Source: Cliona cf. orientalis
Lineage: Eukaryota > Porifera > Demospongiae > Clionaida > Clionaidae
DNA: 64,000 bases
Assembly (NCBI GenBank): GCA_963930775.1
Contig: OZ005699.1
Span: 641,501-705,500 of the forward strand
Direction: 5' to 3'
The notes under the pieces are model-generated. The model was not told where the DNA came from, searched no databases, and worked only from the letters and a program-made list of their open reading frames with translations. The stretch's first letter is position 1. Each line of letters opens with the position of its first letter. The position numbers and the translations under genes are program-made. Below are positions 48,982 to 64,000 of the stretch, one piece after another.

Positions 48982-51713
48982 TCAATCTGCTGGGCCTATT
49001 TCAATTTCTCTAGTTCTAGTTCTCTTCCTGAACTCCATGGTGATGTCATCAATGCTCCGCCCCTTAGTCTCAGGCAGGTAGATGAACAGGTAGACCCATA
49101 ATAGGGCTCCACTCACAATGAACACAACTGTGCCATAGGGGCAGAGAAATGCCTGTGGAGATAAAGGTCATCATAATGTCTGGGTGGAGGTGAATTATTA
49201 TGTGTGCATGTATGAGTGTACTATGAACTGACCAGAATATATGGAAATGCTAGTCCAACCACAAAGTTTGCCAACCAATTCACGATAGTTGCTATGGTAA
49301 CAGCAATGGGTCTGGCTTCTTGGAGGAACAGCTCTGCTACCATCAACCATGGGATTGGACCTACATTATTTATGAAAAAAAAAAACAAAACTCATAGTCA
49401 AGAGCAAACTAAAAAATGTTAAAACACCCTTACCTGGACCCAGTGCAAATAGAGCAGTGATTCCCAGGCTGCTAATTACCAGGAGTATCCCCGGAGCTGT
49501 CACAGATGGCCTGGTATCTGGGTTGCTATAGAAACCCTCCTATAAAGATAAGAACTAAGTCAATGATCAAGATTGGACTGCGTATAGCATTATACCTCAA
49601 AGCAGAACATGCTTGTGAGGATGGTATAGAAAATGGCCATTCCTCCAACACCATACAGCATGAGGATTCGCCTACCCACTGTCTCTATCAGAAATACCTA
49701 AAAAGAAGTCAATCGCATGACACAAAATAGCAGAGACTTGTACGGTCTGACACGATGTTACTCTTACCGCTAAGACGGAGAAAGTGACTAGAGTGACTCC
49801 GGCAACTACAGTGGCTATGTCGCCATGTTTGATCCCAGCAGCTGCAAAAATTTCAGTGCTATAGTACAGTACCTGTACGTGTGTAGAGTTAGATATATCA
49901 TAAAGATTCAGCTTGAGGCTAGTGGCAAAAAATGGCCGACCTACTCCTGCCATTCCAGTCAGCTGCTGTGAGAGATGGAGCACAATGCTAATTAATAGGG
50001 GCAGCCTCAATGAGGGATGCTTAATGAGTTGTAAGAGAGTCACTTTCTTTTTCGGTTGTTGAAACTTGAGTAGCTCATCCTGAAAAAATTAAATTAAATT
50101 TAGAGCTGTGGTCTGGAAATAATATAATTATTATACCTTCATTTCTCGTAGTTCCTCTTTAATATCACTGCTTCCTCTTAATCTCTTCAGAGCTACAAAG
50201 AAATGTCACACTGGCATCAAAATGGAGGATCCACAAGTGAAAATATCAAATCCTTCGCAACTAAAATTTAATTTAGGTCCTCAATTCCAGTCCAAAATGT
50301 ATAGGAGCCAACACCCTCCCTTCACTCATGCATGCATGATAAATAACACAAGTTCACTATGCACCTTATGTAGCTATGCTGGGAAGAACACTGGGTACTG
50401 AAATGTAATTCCCTGGGAACTGACCTTGAACAGCTGCCACCTCCTTCTGTTGCTTTATGTACAAGTACCTTGGACTCTCAGGGCACCAAGGCAGGGTGGA
50501 CACTTGGAATAGAGAGAAAAACACAGGGACAGCAAAGAGGAGCCTCCAGCCATCATAGTAGCCTTCACTGTCAGGCTTACTCAATACCTAGAAACATGAA
50601 TGATAAATTAATCTAAATGGTCTAAATCAATATCTGGTTCTTAGCCCTTCATAATATGTGCGAAGTTAGCTTGTTTGTGACTATCAATGATCTATTATCC
50701 CTTAAATTGGCTACATTGCACCGCTGCAGTGCACGTACATACTTTGTTAAGTCCAAGTATATCTGAGAGCAGTATTGTGATGGTGATCGCCATCTGGTGA
50801 CACACCCCCATGGAGCCACGCAGTCTGATGGGAGATATCTCCGATATGTACATTGGAACAACTACTGTATTGATACCTGTGTCATTGAATAAATGTGTGA
50901 GTGTATACAAAATTTAATATATAAGTATGTGTATGAGAGTACTAGAGTTACCTGAGTTTATACCAACCACGAATCTGCCGAGAATGAACATGGCTGGATG
51001 GACAGCAAACGACTGCAGACCAACAGCCACTAGCACCACAATATTGTTCAGCAGCATGGTGTACTTCCTGAGAATGGAGAATGAAAAAAAAATCAATAAA
51101 ACTGGCTGAAGATGTTGTGGTAGGTAGCTACTGCTAGACCGTTTCCTCACCTTCCCAGGCGGTCTGCAATGAGTCCAGCCGGCAGAGCTCCCAGCATCCC
51201 ACCAATGGCAAAGATTGCAACAGCAAACGTCATCTCAAGAGAGGAGAAGTTGGCATAGAGACGAGAGCCATTGCTGTTGAACGAGTCATAGATTGCCTAT
51301 ACACCAATACACGATAATAATATTATTTATAGTATAAGCAATCTTTAGCATCATTTTTTTTTCATTTTCACCTGTTTGGGGCTGTTGATGACTCCAGTGT
51401 TGTATCCAAACTGTGTACTGGATCCAATCACAGCAGCTGACACTGATAGCACTAGGATACCCGTCATCCCTTCACATGCACTGCTTTCAGATGGTCGAGC
51501 AGCAGTATTGCGCTACAGTGCAGAGAAACATCACTAACTGCGCATGCGCATTAGGTTTGGAATCGACCTTCGGACCTCATCAATAGTACAGAACAAAGGA
51601 ACACGAATTTGGCTTTACTTTACCTTTTTACTCGCGTCTCTCCACGCATCACTAGAGTCGCCTCCTAGACTGGCCGTATCCAATAGAAGTGACTCTTCCG
51701 CTGCGGCCATCAT
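48982..51713 (-). CDS. Facilitative sugar transporter, SLC2A/GLUT family (copy 4)
   Basis: Exons, 5' to 3': 51713-51624, 51512-51372, 51296-51151, 51067-50952, 50876-50743, 50587-50425, 50192-50137, 50079-49945, 49872-49768, 49697-49596, 49539-49434, 49360-49233, 49152-48982. Total 1593 nt, 530 residues. The start has two adjacent ATGs (51713 and 51710). Motifs: GYNTGVINSP, GRKYTMLLNN, GRFVVGINSG, PESPRYLYI, QQLTGMAG in TM7, GPGPIPW then VAELF in TM10 (closest to vertebrate class I GLUTs of the three) and PETKGRS. It shares the exon-6 intron with copy 2, so that intron is probably ancestral. DHX8 ends about 460 bp upstream on the same strand. Confidence 0.92.
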
Positions 51714-52169
51714 CCAAGTGCTCCACCCTCGATCTCTGTACGATCATAGACCCTATACCAACTGCTCAATTTCTCCAGACTTGTGATACCGTTGGATATG
51801 GCTGTGTACAGTGGCGCACATCAGATGATAATCGATTGAGCTCTATAGATCTGTTACTTATTTATATAGTAGCTAGTAATAGTAAAAATTAATCTAATTA
51901 CACGTGGAATATTTACGCATCTCTATTTATGCACTTTGTGGCTTTCTGGGGTATGCAGGGAATGCCAATAGAATGCAATCAATGTCATGCTACTGCCTAC
52001 CATGCATAGTAAGACCATTAATAATTATTTAAGCTCAAAAAGGAAGGAACAATGTGATATGAATGAAATGCATGGATACACAAAGCACGTATATTAAACC
52101 TATATTAAAACAGGACACAATGAGTAATCGTAGTATGATAATGAATCACAAGGTTTCAAAGGGTGGTGT

Positions 52170-63767
<11,598 letters not shown>

Positions 63768-64000
63768 CTGATCGATGTTAAAGCATTTAAAGCAGTAAAG
63801 AGGTCAACTGACCACAATTTATGCTTATGGCATTACTGTGCGGATAGATCAGTACATTCTCCCCCCCCCCCATGCCCCTCAATCAGCAAACCAGATGTGC
63901 ATGTTTATTGCTAGTCTCGTAGCCCAGCCCCCTTAAACGCACGCGAAAAAGGGGTCTGGCAACATTGTGTATAACGAGTTGTCCCAAACTCTGGAATGTG
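63768..64000 (-). other. DHX8 intron at the right edge
   Basis: Non-coding. A small inverted repeat near 63916-63962 (TCTCGTAGCCCAGCCCC ... GGGGTCTGGC) resembles the dispersed AGCCTCG snapback repeats. Confidence 0.5.

Overview
The window looks like nuclear DNA of an early-branching animal, most likely a demosponge. The evidence is AT-rich, intron-dense genes with canonical animal orthologues (a GRIP-domain golgin, GLUT-type sugar transporters, the splicing helicase DHX8), an intronless kinase-Kelch gene, very many GA/CT and GT/CA microsatellites, and many short non-autonomous repeats with terminal inverted repeats. The sponge assignment is inference from gene style and repeat content; no search was run. 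No virus, rRNA operon, tRNA gene or CRISPR array was recognised.

Layout: 382-28545 (+) is the 3' part of a very large coiled-coil golgin gene: short phase-0 exons separated by multi-kb repeat-filled introns, then one 5.3-kb exon and a C-terminal GRIP exon. From 28761 to 51713 all genes are on the minus strand and form an interleaved array of two families: SLC2A/GLUT-like sugar transporters (three complete copies at 28761-32183, 34276-39065 and 48982-51713, plus a truncated pseudogene at 42959-44320) and a family of large surface proteins made of signal peptide, right-handed beta-helix repeats, Thr/Ser-rich stalk, one membrane helix and a short conserved cytoplasmic tail (A 39274-41566, frameshifted; B 44580-48596, intact; C 42689-42958, 3' fragment). 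Shared introns and flanks show that a GLUT plus beta-helix unit was duplicated, and one unit later lost its middle.

From 52170 to the right edge (-) lies DHX8/PRP22, missing only its 5' exon(s). A single-exon kinase-Kelch gene (56090-58054, same strand) sits inside its largest intron.

Functionally, golgin and DHX8 are housekeeping genes (trans-Golgi tethering; spliceosome disassembly). GLUT paralogues differ at the transmembrane-7 QLS position, C-terminal length and one intron, which suggests diversification. The beta-helix receptors are the least familiar genes here. Their extracellular parts, stalks and repeat numbers vary, while a membrane-proximal tail with a Y-[DE]-Y-P-T-[IM]-K-N-E motif is conserved, a pattern expected of a surface receptor or adhesion family with cytoplasmic signalling. 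This is the best candidate for an undescribed system.

The non-coding parts carry several repeat families: hairpin-plus-TIR elements, three hAT-like elements each with a 5-bp target duplication, TACCGTA-ended MITEs, 5S-rRNA-like repeats, snapback repeats and tandem minisatellites. Microsatellites lie next to splice sites with a consistent polarity: CT or CA before acceptors, GA after donors.
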